A DNA stretch of 64,000 bases. Origin: Maratus speciosus (Eukaryota > Arthropoda > Arachnida > Araneae > Salticidae). The stretch spans positions 62,001 to 126,000 of the forward strand of contig CAWVRF010001049.1 in NCBI GenBank assembly GCA_963932465.1, read 5' to 3'. The notes below the pieces were generated by a model. The model saw nothing but the letters and a program-made list of their open reading frames with translations. It was not told the origin of the DNA and searched no databases. A program made the translations under genes and the position numbers. This document shows, in pieces, positions 1 through 11,076 of the stretch (position 1 is its first letter; the number at the start of each line of letters is the position of its first letter).

Positions 1-445
1 TATCTTCTCAGTAAATTAATATTTTTACCTTTTTTTTCTGTATATTCTTCTCGAGGAATGTCTTTCTTTTTCAGTTGATGAAATATTCCTAAAATGTATG
101 CTTAATTTAATATTTCATGCATAAGCTGACAACAGTGAGTAAGATTTCAACACTTCAAATAAAATTATGTATTTTAGAAATATTTTGTGAAATAAAGATA
201 CATTCCTTGAGAGGTATATACAGAAAAAGGAGGTTAAACATATGAATTTCGTAATTGGATATGGATGTGGGATGCATTCTTTATTTTTAAATGGGGCAGA
301 TCACGTTGAAGGTATAAAAGAATGCTTTTTCACAAATTTCAGAATGGATACCTTCAAAAGTTACAAATCCACTGCAAATAAAATTATGTATTTTAGTGTG
401 TTATGTATTTTGTGAAATAAAGATACACATTCCTTGAAAAGTATA

Positions 446-672
446 GTGGCTGAGAGGTTCTGCTCTCGAAACTGGTAGACGGGAAGTGCTGGGTTCGATC
501 CCAATCGCGCCCGTCGGCCTAATCGTTCGGAGTTTTCGTGGTTTTCTTCGAGCCATGGATTTCCATGCGTTAATACGGGTTAGGTTCCCTTAGAAAGACC
601 TCCACGAAGGGCACTCCCCTCGGGCCTATATCCCTAGTGTAGATAATCGGCCGTCACAAATCAACCAACCAA
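446..672 (+). mobile_element. tRNA-derived SINE, copy 1
   Basis: The head resembles a Leu/Ser-type tRNA: A box TGGCTGAGAGG at 447-457 and B box GGTTCGATCC at 492-501, the internal RNA polymerase III promoter. The body has no tRNA similarity and the tail is CAACCAACC repeats. A 14-bp target-site duplication, CCTTGAAAAGTATA, flanks it perfectly (432-445 and 673-686), which shows insertion by retrotransposition. Copies at 24996-25215 (minus) and 25530-25762 share the body. It encodes no protein and would depend on a LINE reverse transcriptase not found in this window. Confidence 0.93.
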
Positions 673-759
673 CCTTGAAAAGTATATACAGAAGAATGAA
701 GTTAAACACATTAATTTCGTAATAAAATATGGACGATTGGATGTATTCTTTATTTTTAA

Positions 760-1504
760 GGGGGCAGATCCCTTTGGCAGTTTAAAAAAAATGCTTTTTC
801 ACAGATTTCAGAATGGATACCTTAAAAAGTTTCAAATCCTCTGCAAATTTTTTTTTTACAAAAGTAGCTACAAGTTATGGCTAAAAACAAGTTATGGCTA
901 AAAATATCTTGCATAAAAGCATTTGCTGTAATGTTATAAGCCAACTTTGAAGCCGTTTTTCTAAAAATGGATTTTTTGGTATTGCGTGCACTCTTATTTA
1001 AAAATTATTATAGAAGCTTGGAATTATGTATATTCTTAGTTTACATGTTTTTATGCTGGACCTCTAGTCTGATTTTTGTCACAGAAAATTGTGGATTGAA
1101 AAAATAGTATTCATTTTTAGGTGAAATTTAGAGAATATGATTAGAAAAGCAATTATGATAAATAATTTGAATATACTTTCAAATTTAGGTTCATTGTAAA
1201 ATATAGCATTATAAGTAACAAAATATGAAACATTAAACGTATATCTGCAATAGAATTTGTAAAATCGGGCTCGCAAAATGCATATTTCAATATTAATATT
1301 TTTCAAAAACCACTTTTGTCGTTATGATTTAAGTAATTAATATTACTAAATATATGTGTATTTGAATATTTTATCAAATCATAAGAATGTGTGAAAGTAA
1401 AGAAAAAAAATTGTTGCATTTCATTCATTGGTTAAGAAACTACAGAGTTTTTCGAACTGCTTTACATACGGTCTTTTTCTGGCTATTCAACGTGATCTGC
1501 CCCC
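760..1504. mobile_element. Non-autonomous TTAA-target element (GGGGGCAGATC ends)
   Basis: The ends are inverted: GGGGGCAGATC at 760 and GATCTGCCCCC at 1494-1504. TTAA flanks both sides (756-759, 1505-1508). TTAA duplication is typical of piggyBac-like transposons. The interior is AT-rich and has no transposase. Sequence on both sides belongs to the surrounding foldback array, so this element inserted into it. A related half-end lies near 284 (TTAAATGGGGCAGATCACG). Confidence 0.75.
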
Positions 1505-1680
1505 TTAAAATAACTCATTAGGAAATTGTTTACATTTTTTGTTCTGTATATTCTTCTTAAGTAGTCTCTTTTATAGTTTACAAATTAGTCCTAAAATTTA
1601 CTCTTAATTTAATATTTCATGTCCTAAAACTGGCAAGCAGTGAGTAAGATTTCAACACTTTAAATAAAATTAACTATATA

Positions 1681-1901
1681 CAATTTCTAATTGGTAAAAA
1701 GGTGTAATATTAAAACTTTAAAAACAGTAATATTGTAAGTAATACAGTAACATTTTTTATTGTTTTGAAAATGACTCGGATAGAGTCGAAACATGTCAAC
1801 AGTCAAATAAAAATATTTTACTGTTTTTAAAGTTTTAATCTTGCACCCTTTTTTGCAATTAGAAATAGTATATTATTACAAGATGTTCATTTTTTATATA
1901 T
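1681..1901. mobile_element. Small inverted-repeat insert with 11-bp target duplication
   Basis: A perfect 11-bp direct repeat, TTAACTATATA, borders the insert (1670-1680 and 1902-1912). The interior has about 50-bp inverted arms (ATTAAAACTTTAAAAACAGTAAT against its reverse complement), with GACTCGGATAGAGTCGAAAC between them. The long duplication suggests retroposition, while the inverted arms suggest a MITE, so the class is open. It splits one foldback unit of the surrounding array. Confidence 0.75.
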
Positions 1902-2323
1902 TTAACTATATAATTTAGAAATATTTTGTGAAATAAAGGAAGACATTCCTTGAGAAGAATATACAGAAAAAAGAAGTTAAACATATAAATTTTCTAATGA
2001 GATATGGGTGTGGAATGCATTCTTTATTTTTAATTTATCTCATTATAGAAAATTAATGTTAGATTTTTTTTTCTGCGTATTCCTCTCAATGAATTTTTCT
2101 TTACATTAGAAAATATTTCTAAAATATACATTTAATTTTATTTGAAGTGTTGAAATCTTACTCGCTGTTTGTCAGCTTTTAACGCATGAATATTAATTTA
2201 AACATATATTTAAATAGTATTTTGTAAAAATTAATAAGAGGCATCCCTTTAGAGGCATATACAAAAAAAAAAAAAAAAAAAAAAAGAATTAAATATATTA
2301 ATTTCCGAATGAGATAAATTAAA

Positions 2324-3150
2324 AACTAGAAAACAGGTATTCTGCTTTTTCAGAATTTAGTGTCACCACCGATGAATGGTTTTTTTTTTTATAAATATAG
2401 ATAGTTCAGTTTTAAGACTTAAAACACACGCTTTTATTTTATATAAAATAAAATGACGTCATCCGCAACCGCTGCAGAATTCCTCATTTACGATCGAGTC
2501 AAACATCTACAGTAAAGTACGCATAGGACGTCACTATCGCTGAATAATACACAAATCCAAAAAAAGATTTTGTCATTCAAGAAACTCAACCCCCCCCCCC
2601 CCCCCAAAAAAAAAAAAAAGAAAAGAAATCGGCTATCTCATGATTAATATACCTTCATTTGTTTGTAATATTAATATACATACTTAAAATTAAATTTAGT
2701 GCTCCATGTTTGTCAGAAATCATTAATTTATATTTTTTCAAAATAGCACGTATTTTAATTACATTTCTTAACGTTTTTATGAGAAAATGGCAACAAAAAG
2801 ATATAATTGCTATTTGCCAACTATTTTTCCTTTGCTTTCTACAGAAATGGAGTTCTTGAGTTGCCAAAATTAAACAAATGGCGCTAAAAACTACAAAAAA
2901 TTAATATCTCAAAAATAAATGGAGATGCAGTTTTCAAACAAATTGCATTTAAAAGTAATTTTTTCCCAATACGACGGTATACAAATTAAAAATGTGCAAT
3001 GCTTAGAAGTTTAAAAAAATTGCAGTAGAGATTATTCCGTACAATGATACATCTGCTTTGTTTTACGCCTGGCTTATACAACGGAACGTTATTTTTTGGA
3101 GACATTTTAATTGCTGGGAGAAAGAAGTAGCATACTGGGGATTAATAATG
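2324..3150 (+). repeat. Dispersed repeat with CRE-like octamer, copy 1
   Basis: This block starts ACTAGAAAACAGG and runs through AAAATGACGTCAT near 2450 to AAAGAAGTAGCATAC near 3130. It matches 59706-61595 (interrupted by an insertion) over almost its whole length, and 50930-52545 more loosely. It contains a C run and an A run at about 2589-2620. There is no open reading frame worth keeping. The class is unknown. The region 3160-3530 behind it has only a G run near 3345 and no recognisable feature. Confidence 0.7.
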
Positions 3151-3529
3151 CATTCCACATCCATAGGTTTAACATTAGGGAGGAGAATTTGAGATCTCTG
3201 AGAAACAACTAGGTTAAATAATGAAAACTACTCGTAGATTATATTTTCAATGCATATTTATCGTAAAAATAAAATTTTCAGTCAATACAAATATTGTAAA
3301 AATGCTTCATGGGTTAATTTTCTTTCAAGATTCTTTAAGTATTGGGGGGGGCGTAAGTAAGATGGAATCTTAATACATACTGTAACAAATATGTGCATCT
3401 GTTTTGGAGTATTGGCTTATTAAGGTACTCAGCTAAGTAAATAAATCCTTTTAATAAAGGAAATTTTAATGATTAATTTTTATGCCAGTTATTTGTAAAC
3501 AATCTTTCGAATTAAATGGATATAAGTCT

Positions 3530-4800
3530 TTTTAACAGTTTCCAACGAAGTTGAAAAATGTTTATGCATTCGGTTTGTCTGTCCGTCTATACGCGCTCTA
3601 ACTCCCGCAAATATACTCGGATCGTTCTGAAATTTTTTGGATGTTAGTGATCTCTACCATAGCACGAACCCTATTTCAAATAAAGTTTGTAGCATGTTTA
3701 GTTCATTTACTGGGACAGTCAAGTTTTCCGTTACATTACGGCCTATGGGGAAAAATCGTTTAAAATGATTTTTAATGATGTTACATGCTTTCAAACATAA
3801 TAAAAATTGATATGCATTTATCAAGTGCACTAAAATATGCATTCCGTAGTATATGCGGTGCAAAGAATAAATATTATTCATTTACAGGGGCCACACAAAA
3901 GAATTCCGTTACATAATGATATACGGGTGGAGGGAATTTTTTACGGCTATTTTAATTATATTAAATTATTTCATGTATAATGAAACTGATATACATCGCT
4001 GAGGTTTACTATAACTTATTTCATGCATAATACGAAGTGCATAGCATTTACAGGGAAACACAAAAGATCTGACACTATATTGTATCCGAAGTACTGTACG
4101 GTAGCGATGGTTATGCTGGAAATGCATTTTTATGTTATGCGATTTTATGTTTCACTATATTTATGCATTGTATATGGTGTGTATAAATGCTGTAATTCAT
4201 ATACAGGGATACACAAAAGAATTTGAATGGTTACTGGGTATGATTGTAAATTGCTTAAAGGTGGTTTTTAAATGAGTTATGCATTTTTACGCTGAACTGC
4301 ATTTTGATAATTTTTGTAGAACATAGATAAAATTATATACAGGGTCACGCAAAGAATTGTATACATGGCCGTCTATAAATGATAATTTCTGGAAATGCGA
4401 TTCCAGTAGTTTTAAGAGTGTTTTACTTTGAATTAAACTTTAGCTAAATAGTGGCGTGTAATAAAGGTACTAGATTAACTACAGGGTTGTAATAAAGCAT
4501 ACAAGTATGTTTTTATCTATTAGTATAAATTGCTGAAAGAGAAATTTCAACCTGTTATTCGTTTTCTTGCTAAACTAAATTTCCCCATTATATAGCATAT
4601 ATATCAACCTACAGATCAAATACTGAGCTGTTCAAAAGAATTGAAATACATATTTGCTATGGATGGTAACTGCTGAAATCAGTTTTTCAAATGTTTTATG
4701 CGTTTTCTAAATTGTTTACTTAGTTCTCTTATATACCTTATTTCCCCTAAATAACGAAGATTTGTTAAAGCATTCAGGAAGTGTTGGAAAGAGTTTCATG
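3530..4800 (+). repeat. Degenerate ~170-bp satellite (TACAGGG..CACAAAAGAATT)
   Basis: A motif like TACAGGG-n-CACACAAAAGAATTC recurs at about 3885, 4050, 4205, 4340, 4480 and 4620, roughly every 140-170 bp. Related lines such as CCGTTACATTACGGCC and TTTCAAACATATT lie between the motifs. The same family appears inverted at 16190-16910 and as an interrupted array at 39440-44100. Parts occur inside the inserts at 7861-8408 and 11161-11570. It is non-coding. Confidence 0.7.
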
Positions 4801-4988
4801 ATCTATGCTTAACGCATGATTTTCTTACTTGTTTAGTAATAAAATGAAGAAAAAATATTTTTTTAATTTCAAATGAATGGAGCATTTGAATGTTGTAGAG
4901 CTAATTAACAGCAGTAAAATTTTCAGTAAATTGAAAATATTCGCAGTTATTGAATTTATGGTACATAACACTTGAGGTAACATAAATA

Positions 4989-6124
4989 CAGTAGAACCTC
5001 GATTATCCGAACTAATTGGGACAGACCTTCTTTCGGAAAATCGAAATTTTCGGATAATCGAGAATGCTTTAATTTTGAGATTGAAGAAAAATATATGCAA
5101 TATTTTTTATTATGGTAACAAGTGCTTAATAAAAGTAAAGCTATAGCAAATTGGAAACAAGAATAAATCAACAGAATTTTAATTTTGAAATTAAGTACCT
5201 TTTACCATATATTACAAGGGTTTGAAAAAATGTTTCACTTGTCGCAGTTTCGATGGCTTTTGTTTTGAAGCTCTATCACGGACTTTAATGTTTAGTTCAT
5301 CAGTATCGGTCTTTCGGCTGCTCCACCCATGCCAATCCTTTTGCAAAACATTCAAAAGCTTCAGAATTGCTAATTTGTTCGTTTTCTACGTTCCATCCGC
5401 AGGTTACGGGAGCTCAAGTTAAATTCAAAGGAGCTCTAAGAAAGGGGATCGAAAATATTTATATGTACTCGTAGTTCGGAAAGGACCGCTTGCACACAAG
5501 AAATATGATAATTAAAAAAACTTTTTAACCCTTAATCTACTAACCGTATAAGTACCATTAAAATAACTTTTTATAAAATTCTTTTAATACATCGATTAAC
5601 TGTTATACAGTTTAGAATGAGTTATTGATACATTACTTTATCTTGTTCCAAAAGCATTATGGGTTACACAAAAAAAAAAATATTTTTAAAAGGTTGATTT
5701 CTTTTGTTTACGCATCCTTTCTGCTTTCTTTTCGTTGGGGGGGGGGGGGGGGGATTTTCACTTCGGAAATATTTCTACTGCAAGAACATTATATTTGTAC
5801 ATTTCCTAATTCTACAGAATAGTAAGAAAAATATTTAAAATAAAAGATTTGAGTGGGGTTATAAATATTGCACAAAATTCTTATAAATTCAACCAATCCT
5901 TCTAAAATTTATTAAATGATTATGGAAATCTTCTAATGTAGTTTAATCAATTCACGAAAAATGCTTTAGAAGATAAAATTTTCACGAATTCATAATTCAT
6001 TAGATAAAGTGTTAAAATAGATTTTCCACACGGGGAATCTGATAATAAAAAAAAAAGCTTTAAAAATGGATTTCGGTTAACCGAGAGTTTCGGTTAAGAG
6101 TTTTGGCTAAAAGAGGTTCTACTG
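4989..6124. mobile_element. pogo/Tigger-like DNA transposon relic
   Basis: The left end is CAGTAGAACCTCGATTATCC (4989) and the right end is AGAGGTTCTACTG (to 6124), both flanked by TA (4987-4988, 6125-6126). TA targets and CAGT..ACCTCG..ATTATCCG ends are characteristic of Tigger/pogo elements. The reverse strand of about 5230-5370 gives a short frame with LLNVLQKDWHGW that might be a transposase remnant, but I cannot confirm it. A fragment at 5524 (TTAACCCTTAATCTACTAAC) resembles the end of the piggyBac-like element at 38351. A long G run lies near 5737. Confidence 0.8.
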
Positions 6125-6595
6125 TAATGAAAAATTTTTTTTCCAAGTCCACCATTCTCAAATAACTTCTTTTACTCTTTTAATTTCATTAAAAATCTTT
6201 CCCTGATTTTTTCTGGTACTGAGATTTTTTTTTTTTTTTTTAAACAAAATTTTTATTGTCTCTTTCTTCTAAATGGTAACCTATTTGAAATTCAGTTTTT
6301 ACGACGAATAATGAAAGGGCCAATAGTTAAAGTTGAGTGTTTGCTTTTGTCATGGTTATATTTATTTCCTTATAGCAATTTCAGTTTATTATTTTCAATA
6401 TTAGACAAAAAGGTGTTCCAACTGGGTTCTCCGGGTTACAAAAAACAAAATGCACGATATGCAGAACGTTGGCGAAAATAGTAATAAAAAAATGAAAAAT
6501 GCTTCAAGTTTCTGCTCGTTTTCAGTTGAAAACTCTAAATGTATTTTCCTTCTTGCATTTAATATTTTTTTAGATTGCGGAGTAACTACAGAAAC

Positions 6596-6598
<3 letters not shown>

Positions 6599-6642
<44 letters not shown>
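6599..6642. repeat. Poly(A) run, 44 bp
   Basis: An uninterrupted run of 44 A. It could be the tail of an old retroposon, but there is no recognisable body upstream and I found no target duplication. Between 6127 and 6790 there is otherwise nothing beyond AT-rich sequence. Confidence 0.95.
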
Positions 6643-6643
<1 letters not shown>

Positions 6644-6791
6644 ATTTTCATGTAAAAAATATCAACTGAGCCGTTTATTGTGAAAGCGTGCAGGTTCATA
6701 AATAAAACTCCATACTTAACCCTTTCGGGTCTGGTGAACTATTAATAGTCTTTTCATCGAGTATTATTTTATCTTAACAATTTTATTAGTA

Positions 6792-7074
6792 CAGCGCGTC
6801 CCACAAGGTACGCAGCGTCTGATGTGTACAGATTCGGATAGAGCACGTCAATATAAGTATTTTGAATGGTAACATGTGTGGTCCCCGAATATAACGTGAT
6901 AGTGTAAGTAAGGTGTTAAGCTTGCCATATGAAAAACACAAGAAATGAGAAAAAAAAAACAAGAAATCACGCTATATTCGGGGACCCCACATGTTACCAT
7001 TCAAAATACTCATATTAACGTGCTCTATCCGAATCTGTACAAATCAGACGCTGCGTACCCTGTGGGACATCCTG
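6792..7074. mobile_element. Mariner-type MITE with ~105-bp inverted repeats
   Basis: The left arm (6792-6897) and right arm (6966-7074) are near-identical reverse complements. Shared lines include GTACGCAGCGTCTGAT, TTCGGATAGAGCACGT and TGGTAACATGTG. The ends CAGCGCGTCCCAC and GTGGGACATCCTG are flanked by TA (6790-6791, 7075-7076). Both arms are intact and the 68-bp centre is unique. It has no coding capacity. Confidence 0.92.
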
Positions 7075-7646
7075 TATCTACATATAGAAATGATAGTATA
7101 TGGCTATGACTTTCTTATTATGACTTCATTTATGTTTTGACATTTATTAATAACAATAATAGTAAAAGTTTGCTTAATTCTCTTAGCACCGTTGGCAATT
7201 TCCTTTCTTTTATACATATATTTCACTCTTTCAGCTTAAAATATAAGTTACTTTTCTGAACAAATCATGTGTGATAAAACGCAAATAACATTAGAAAGTT
7301 GTAATATCTGTTAAACCCTTTTGTAATATATTTTCCAACCGTCTCCAAAAACTCTTATTTAACATATTATTATCCAGTGAATTGAACAGTACACAAAATG
7401 AGTACATTCGTTAGATTTCAGATAGTGAGATAATCTTTAAACTAATGTAAATCTATTTGGATAATTACGATTAACATTATTAAAATAAAATTAATTTTGT
7501 TCTCAAAATCGAAAAAAATTCCGACTCGAAAGAGTTAAAGTTGAATCTGATTGCTAATTAATGTAAAATTTATGTTTTTAATAAATTCACAATATCTTTA
7601 AATATCAGTATAAACTTGTTACTAGTAATTTTTTTGGCCCACGGTA

Positions 7647-8483
7647 TTTTCAAACACGTTGAATTTGAGGCAAGTCTTCTTTAAATAGAATTTTTTTTTA
7701 ATGTAGCATAATATTAAAAAGCATAATCAGAATCTAGCAGTTCTATTTCAGCTGCGGTGTATTGACGATATTGATAAAACATTGTTTTATTTTCAAACAC
7801 GTTGAATTTGAGGCAAGTCTTCTTTAAATAGAATTTTTTTTTAATGTAGCATAATATTAACAAGTTGGAAATTGCTCGTCAAACGTGGCAAATGAGGTGC
7901 GTTCGTACTCTAACTAGTTTTAAAATTATTTTTTGCACCCCATATTGGACTGAATGTATAATTTTTTGCACTTCATAAAGTGCATAGTCTGATACATCAT
8001 TAAAATGCACTTCCAATAATTTTTTCGGAACACTTTTGACTGTCCCTGTAATTAAACTATACATCCGATTTTCCTAAAATTTGAAATAGCTCAACAAAAT
8101 TTTGCAACAATTATATCTTTAAAATTTCAGACCATTCGGAAGGCTGTAATATCATTAAAATCCACTTGCAATAATTTTTCCCATTGGCCGTAATGTAAAG
8201 AAAAACTTTCGACTGTCCCTGTAATTAAACTATACATCCGATTTTCATAAAATTTGAAATGGCTCGACAAAATTTTGCAACAATCATATATTTGAAATTT
8301 CAGACTATTCGGTTGGGTAGTTTTTGCTCTGTTACATGCGGACAGACGGACGGACGGACTGAACGACGACTATAGGTGCTACGTATTTATATAATTACGA
8401 ACGCACCTAAAAAGCATAATCAGAATCTAGCAGTTCTACTTCAGCTGCGGTGTATTGACGATATTGATAAAACATTGTTTTAT
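7647..8483. repeat. 143-bp tandem duplication, second copy split by an insert
   Basis: Unit 1 (7647-7789) begins TTTTCAAACACGTTG, passes ATAATATTAAAAAGCATAATC and ends GATAAAACATTG. Unit 2 starts at 7790 with the same sequence but is broken after ATAATATTAA by a 548-bp insert. It resumes at 8409 with AAAAAGCATAATC and completes by about 8483. The units differ by only a few bases, so the duplication is fairly recent. The stretch 7077-7640 before it has no recognisable feature. Confidence 0.92.
7861..8408 (-). mobile_element. Asymmetric-ended insert (CAAGTTGG..GCACCT), copy 1
   Basis: Comparison with the empty unit at 7647-7789 fixes the boundaries: only AA is duplicated (7859-7860, 8409-8410). 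One end is CAAGTTGGAAATTGC, followed 34 bp in by AGGTGCGTTCGTA (7895-7907). The other end is the reverse complement of that inner motif, ACGAACGCACCT. The interior holds a direct repeat of about 180 bp (GACTGTCCCTGTAATTAAAC twice) related to the ~170-bp satellite. No protein is encoded. A second copy lies at 11161-11570. Confidence 0.8.
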
Positions 8484-8489
8484 TATAAT

Positions 8490-10920
8490 TTATAAGTATA
8501 TGCATACATCTTAGTTTTTCCCCACTTTTTCTAACTTTTCTATAGACTAATAGAATACTCAAGTAAAATAAATGATTATAATGAAATTAAAAAAGTATAA
8601 TCAAATATTAATTTTTTATTATTATATTAAATTCAAAGATAATTAAAGTTTTCAATAAACCATTGCTTTTCAAAGAGGGACATGCCGACTGGCGCATACC
8701 AAAACCGATTTTTTGCATCTTACAAAGATAACGGATATTGTACATTGAATTTAGATGAAATAACACAGCAAAATGTTTCAAATAAGTCTGATGTGTTAAA
8801 TATGCTACAATTTTTTTTTTTTTTTTTTTTACGGATATTTTTAACCGCATTCAAATACAAACGATTCGTTATCTAGCAATAACAAAAACAGACTTATCCC
8901 ACTTTCAGAATTAACTGCTCAATTTTACTAAAGTTTTGAAATTTTTATATCTGAAATTCGTGTCGTACATTTTTTCCTTATTAGAGCATGGAAAATATTC
9001 AGCTAACTATAAACAGATTTAATTTCTTCTTTTAATAAATATACAGTTCCTTATGAGTCAAAAGCCATATCTAAAGGCGATACTTAATTTGCATAGCTTT
9101 TGCAATTGGAAAATATGTTTCTATTATCGGTAGTTTCAGAGATAATCGGCACAACCTCTAATTTGAATCCGCGGTACAATTTAACAATTGTTTAAACATC
9201 CTCTTGTAAATACAGGCAAATGTGAAACGTTTATTTTTCCCAGGAAAGTTATAAAGATGTTTTTTTCTCACGAATTTGCTGAAAAAGATAAAAATACATT
9301 CATAATAGTTAAGACTTTAAATGCTGCTAGGCAATCGGCAACCTCCCCTCCCCTCTACTTCCCCTGCTTTGTCATCTTTTCTTGAAATGTTATAGTTCAT
9401 TTCCTGGGGGAAAAGTAAATGTATTTCCGCATATGCATGTGTTTTAAAAGAAAATTTAAATAACAAATTATGAAAGTTATAAATAGAATATAACAGTACA
9501 TGTTTAATTTGATTACCAATTTTAATTTAACTTATTTACTTTTAAAATTGTCTTATCTAATAATGAAAATAGCAGACAGACCTACTAACACAAAGTGAAA
9601 ATTATAATATTTTAAGGGAAAAGGAATATATTTATCAAGACTTTTATAACACCGAGTTAATATGGTAGAAAAATTGGTAAAGTTGCTGTGATGAATTGAT
9701 GTAATACAATGGCACGCTTTTTAATTTCGCAAATTTCCTTTCATCATCCCCTTTGAAACTATGGGACCTCTTCGTCTTTTTTAATATGGGATGTAAAGTC
9801 ATAACAAGGGCGAATATTTCAGGATTAATAATATCTGTTGATTTTACAAAATCTTAATGCATTCACATAAGATTACATATTTTGCAATGTATGCTATCTT
9901 TTGATTTTTTCATTGTCACCTTTTTAAAAAATATACACATTTATCTTCATTGTTATCTGATAAGGCTACATATTCTGTTAGATATTCTTTTTTTCTGCTA
10001 CATATTCTGTTAAACACTGTCTATAGATCTGTTAAAGCCCAGTTCTCGCAGAAAACTATGATTATTATATAAAATTGTTTTTAACAATTTATCTGTGCTT
10101 TGAATATTTTTACCTTATTAAATTTTTCAGTTCATATGAATTGTATATTTATTTTCTAAAATAGAACCTGTCGTGTATCTCTTATTCATTGTTCTGATGC
10201 AGATATTGAAATTCCAGCTTTCATACAAAAGGCGGCTTAATAGTTATTAGAAATATATTTGCATTTACCAATTCACAATTTTAAAAGAAAATCTGTCTAA
10301 ATGGTTATTAAATAAGAAAATATATTCCCATTCTAGAAATATAGAGAATATTTATTTTTCCGAGATACTGAGTAATTAGAGATAGAGGTTCAAAATATTT
10401 GTGTTGACTGTGTGTCTGAATTTCCTAGAGCGACTGTGTGAAGTGGATTTAAAAATTAAACATTAGTAAGAAAGTATCTCAACAAGTATAAATTTAAATT
10501 GAACTAATGCAATGCTATTCGTGATTGAAGCATTTGAATACGCTCTCTAATGGGAAAAATATGCAAGTTTTTGCTTCAGAAAAATCTCATGCAAGCACAT
10601 TGCATTATGTTTCTTAACTTTTTCAAATTTATATATAATTTATTTTACGCAAAATTTAATTTTTCGTGTGACGTTAGTGTTTTGTGTTAAGTGACAAGAT
10701 AAATTATCCGGATTTAAATATCTAAAATTGTCAAGAGAGTTCATAATGATTTGTATAGAGCTGTACCATTAGTTAAAGCTACAATTTTCCTGTATCGAAA
10801 GCTCCAATGAGCACCTTATCTAAGACCTTTTCATCACCATTTATAACACTCTAGTTCAAATTGCTAAAGAATATATCACTAGCAAAAGTCGAAAACCCTT
10901 TTAAGGAAAATTCGATGTAT
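8490..10920. other. No recognisable gene or element
   Basis: AT-rich sequence with a T run near 8811-8830. Short open frames such as 9188-9385 show no domain and no splice-site pattern that I trust. TACAGGGTGTCCTGCAAG at 10920 resembles a mariner terminus, but I found no matching partner end. Confidence 0.5.
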
Positions 10921-11076
10921 ACAGGGTGTCCTGCAAGTTCATTTACATTTCAGAAATTCATTAAAAAATGTAACGGAATGTCATATGAGTGCGTTTTGAA
11001 TCACAGGACTTTTCAAAAAGGCTGAATTTTTCTGTCAATAATTAAGAAAAGAAAATTTTTTAGAGATTTATAAGTA

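Larger units (their letters stand above)
1..2330. repeat. Array of palindromic foldback repeats
   Basis: Related hairpin units recur in this stretch. Arms carrying a motif like TTCTGTATATTCTTCTC are followed by the reverse complement (for example TATACAGAAAAAGG). Units can be seen at about 10-270, about 1510-2030 (split by an insert at 1681-1901) and about 2030-2325. The block from about 183 to 378 is repeated at about 640-850, and the second copy is split by a SINE. A degenerate relative forms the element at 12420-12833. I see no coding sequence; the short open frames here are low-complexity. The family is unclassified, and TTAA-type target sites suggest cut-and-paste DNA elements. Confidence 0.7.

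Noticed and set aside
10920..10950. Mariner-like terminus TACAGGGTGTCCTGCAAG
   Set aside because: No inverted partner end was found within a plausible distance.
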